From: Gammaproteobacteria bacterium
Lineage (GTDB): Bacteria > Pseudomonadota > Gammaproteobacteria > UBA12402
Length of the DNA stretch: 7,847 nt
Assembly (NCBI GenBank): GCA_028282395.1
Contig: JANQHY010000143.1
Span: 1 to 7,847, forward strand
Direction of reading: 5' to 3'
Positions within the stretch are counted from its first letter, which is position 1; every line of letters starts with the position of its first letter. The position numbers and the translations under genes are program-made. This document shows positions 6,498-7,847 of the stretch, in pieces. A model generated the notes under the pieces. That model ran no database searches. It was not told where the DNA came from and saw nothing but the letters and a program-made list of their open reading frames with translations.

Positions 6498-7847
6498 GAT
6501 GATGTTTCCTCTGTTAATCTAAGTTTACGAATGAAGGGCGCCAGTAGTAAGTAGCCCAGCGTAATGGCTGCGACAATAGCAGCAACTATTAAAAACATTT
6601 TTGCATACATCGGGTTGGTTTGGCTAGCACTGATCTGCTTAAGGTTGTTATATTTTCCCAGAATAATGTTTGAGAAGGGGCCGGAAAGATCAGTGCCAAC
6701 GGCAATGTTTAAAAACATATAGCCAGTCAGTAACCCTTGATGCTTAACTTCGCCAAGTTCACCTGCCATGGCGTAATTGGTTGTATTGATATATATCTCA
6801 GCTGCAGCAGTAAAGAGTAGTAGCAGTATAGGAAAAAAGAGTTGTACTTTTGTTGCACCAGTAATGTTCATAATGAGAATGCCTAAAGGGACCATCAAAA
6901 AAGCAAAAATAAAAATACCTGAGCCTTGAATAATCAATTTCTCTGCGGGATTAGAATGCGTGGAGCCCAATTTTTTACTCGTTTTTTTTGCTAGCAATAA
7001 GCCAAAGATGACAACAAAGAGACTTTCAAATAGATTGAAACCGCTTGGTTCAAGATGAATGCCAAAAAGATTCATATTGGTGTTGAATTTAACAAAATTT
7101 TGTAGACCGGTTGAGAGTAAGCCTTGTACAAAAGCAAAGATCATGCAGGCAGCAATGAGAATCATGTAAGCGATAATTCTATTACGATAGGCGGGGGGCT
7201 GATTACATGCCATGTAAAGGAGAAAACAGAGTGCCATTGCATAGACCACATAGACTAATAGTGACGCAATGTTAGCATGATGCATCAGGTAGAGAGTAAT
7301 AACAAAACAGATCGGGATAATGCTGAGGCCAAATAATTGGTACAGAAGGTTGCTGTGATTTTTTTCAGAAAACAGCGTTTTCTTATCATTGAGATGTTTC
7401 CACGATGCAAAATGAATGACCACTGCTAGTAGTAAGCCAGCTGCGGCAATGATGAACAGGCTATGGTAGTGGTTGCCGGCTTGAAGCGAGTTTGCCACTA
7501 GATAGGAAAGAATGAAGCCGAGGTTCATACAACTATAGTTAACAGAGAATGCAGTGCGGCGACGTAGATCTTCATTGGAGAAAAGCTGTGTCAGCATCAT
7601 ATTAATGCAGCTAACATTTAATCCACTACCGGTGAGAAAAAGTGCCATGCCAAGTAGAATAATATTAATTTTGCTGGCGGCAATGAAAAGTAGACCTGCA
7701 ATTTGTAGTGTTAGACTAGCTAAGAACAGACTGCGATAGCTGATGTAAGTGCCACCAAGAGAGCCGCCGAGAAAGTGAAGTAAAAAGTTTAAAGCAAAAA
7801 AGCTGGCAGTTAATGTGTCAACAGTTTTAATTGGCATCCCTTTGCTT
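6494..7847 (-). CDS. POT/PTR2-like peptide transporter (MFS), N-terminus beyond the right edge
   Basis: The frame is open to the right edge (450 residues visible). The first visible ATG (7837) is probably internal, because the three codons before it are also open and there is no spaced ribosome binding site. About eleven hydrophobic segments are seen. Similarity to proton-dependent oligopeptide transporters lies in GGSLGGTYISYRS (TM2 and the following loop), the glycine-rich GSGLNVSCINMM, the FSVNYSCMNLGFILSYL segment that loosely resembles the PTR2 signature, and ELGEVKHQGLLTGYMFLNIA near the C-terminus. First-helix motifs such as ExxER would lie outside the window. The aspartate usually found after the GGW-type motif is missing, and the PTR2 signature departs from consensus at two positions. 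The family is therefore probable but the substrate is open: peptides, amino acids or something else. Its stop overlaps the ruvA start. Confidence 0.8.
   Translation of the reverse strand, partial: SKGMPIKTVDTLTASFFALNFLLHFLGGSLGGTYISYRSLFLASLTLQIAGLLFIAASKINIILLGMALFLTGSGLNVSCINMMLTQLFSNEDLRRRTAFSVNYSCMNLGFILSYLVANSLQAGNHYHSLFIIAAAGLLLAVVIHFASWKHLNDKKTLFSEKNHSNLLYQLFGLSIIPICFVITLYLMHHANIASLLVYVVYAMALCFLLYMACNQPPAYRNRIIAYMILIAACMIFAFVQGLLSTGLQNFVKFNTNMNLFGIHLEPSGFNLFESLFVVIFGLLLAKKTSKKLGSTHSNPAEKLIIQGSGIFIFAFLMVPLGILIMNITGATKVQLFFPILLLLFTAAAEIYINTTNYAMAGELGEVKHQGLLTGYMFLNIAVGTDLSGPFSNIILGKYNNLKQISASQTNPMYAKMFLIVAAIVAAITLGYLLLAPFIRKLRLTEETSS

Noticed and set aside
7835..7837. ATG at 7837 as the true start of the transporter
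   Set aside because: The frame remains open to the edge and the first transmembrane helix of the family is missing, so the real start is probably outside the window.

Overview
The window reads as part of a moderately AT-rich gammaproteobacterial chromosome. The gene content (a RuvA with all its motifs, an E. coli-type transketolase, a ferrochelatase, a divergent POT-type transporter, a small opacity-like outer membrane protein and a lysine-rich coiled-coil protein) would fit a host-associated lineage such as the Legionellales (Legionella/Coxiella relatives). That placement is inference from gene flavour and composition, not from a marker gene. No rRNA, tRNA, insertion sequence, CRISPR array or phage gene was seen.

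Left third (1-2305). Two genes lie on the minus strand. The first is an uninterrupted reading frame from 1121 leftward off the window edge: at least 373 residues, with a very basic N-terminus and long charged heptad-like stretches. It is visibly more AT-rich than the rest and is the least explained gene here. Upstream of it, also on the minus strand, is a 215-residue secreted beta-barrel-like protein (1329-1976). This gene has its own candidate promoter, a perfect 20-bp palindrome just after its stop, and a strong intrinsic terminator (1241-1267) that separates it from the coiled-coil gene. A 329-bp divergent intergenic region with several dyads follows.

Middle (2306-5886, plus strand). Transketolase (tkt) and ferrochelatase (hemH) are 26 bp apart and probably co-transcribed, an unusual pairing of the pentose phosphate pathway with the last step of haem synthesis. 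HemH carries a cysteine-rich insertion just after its catalytic histidine, suggestive of a bound metal or [2Fe-2S] centre. A four-helix membrane protein of unknown function follows, with its own extended -10 promoter and a strong Shine-Dalgarno site.

Right third (5895-7847, minus strand). A POT/PTR2-like transporter, cut by the right edge, overlaps the start of ruvA by four bases (ATGA), so the two are translationally coupled. ruvA ends convergently, 8 bp from the membrane protein gene. No ruvB follows it and no ruvC directly precedes it, so the usual ruvCAB cluster is broken up. I see no clear new multi-gene system. The best leads are the coiled-coil protein, the HemH cysteine insertion, the palindrome behind the outer membrane protein gene and the ruvA relocation.
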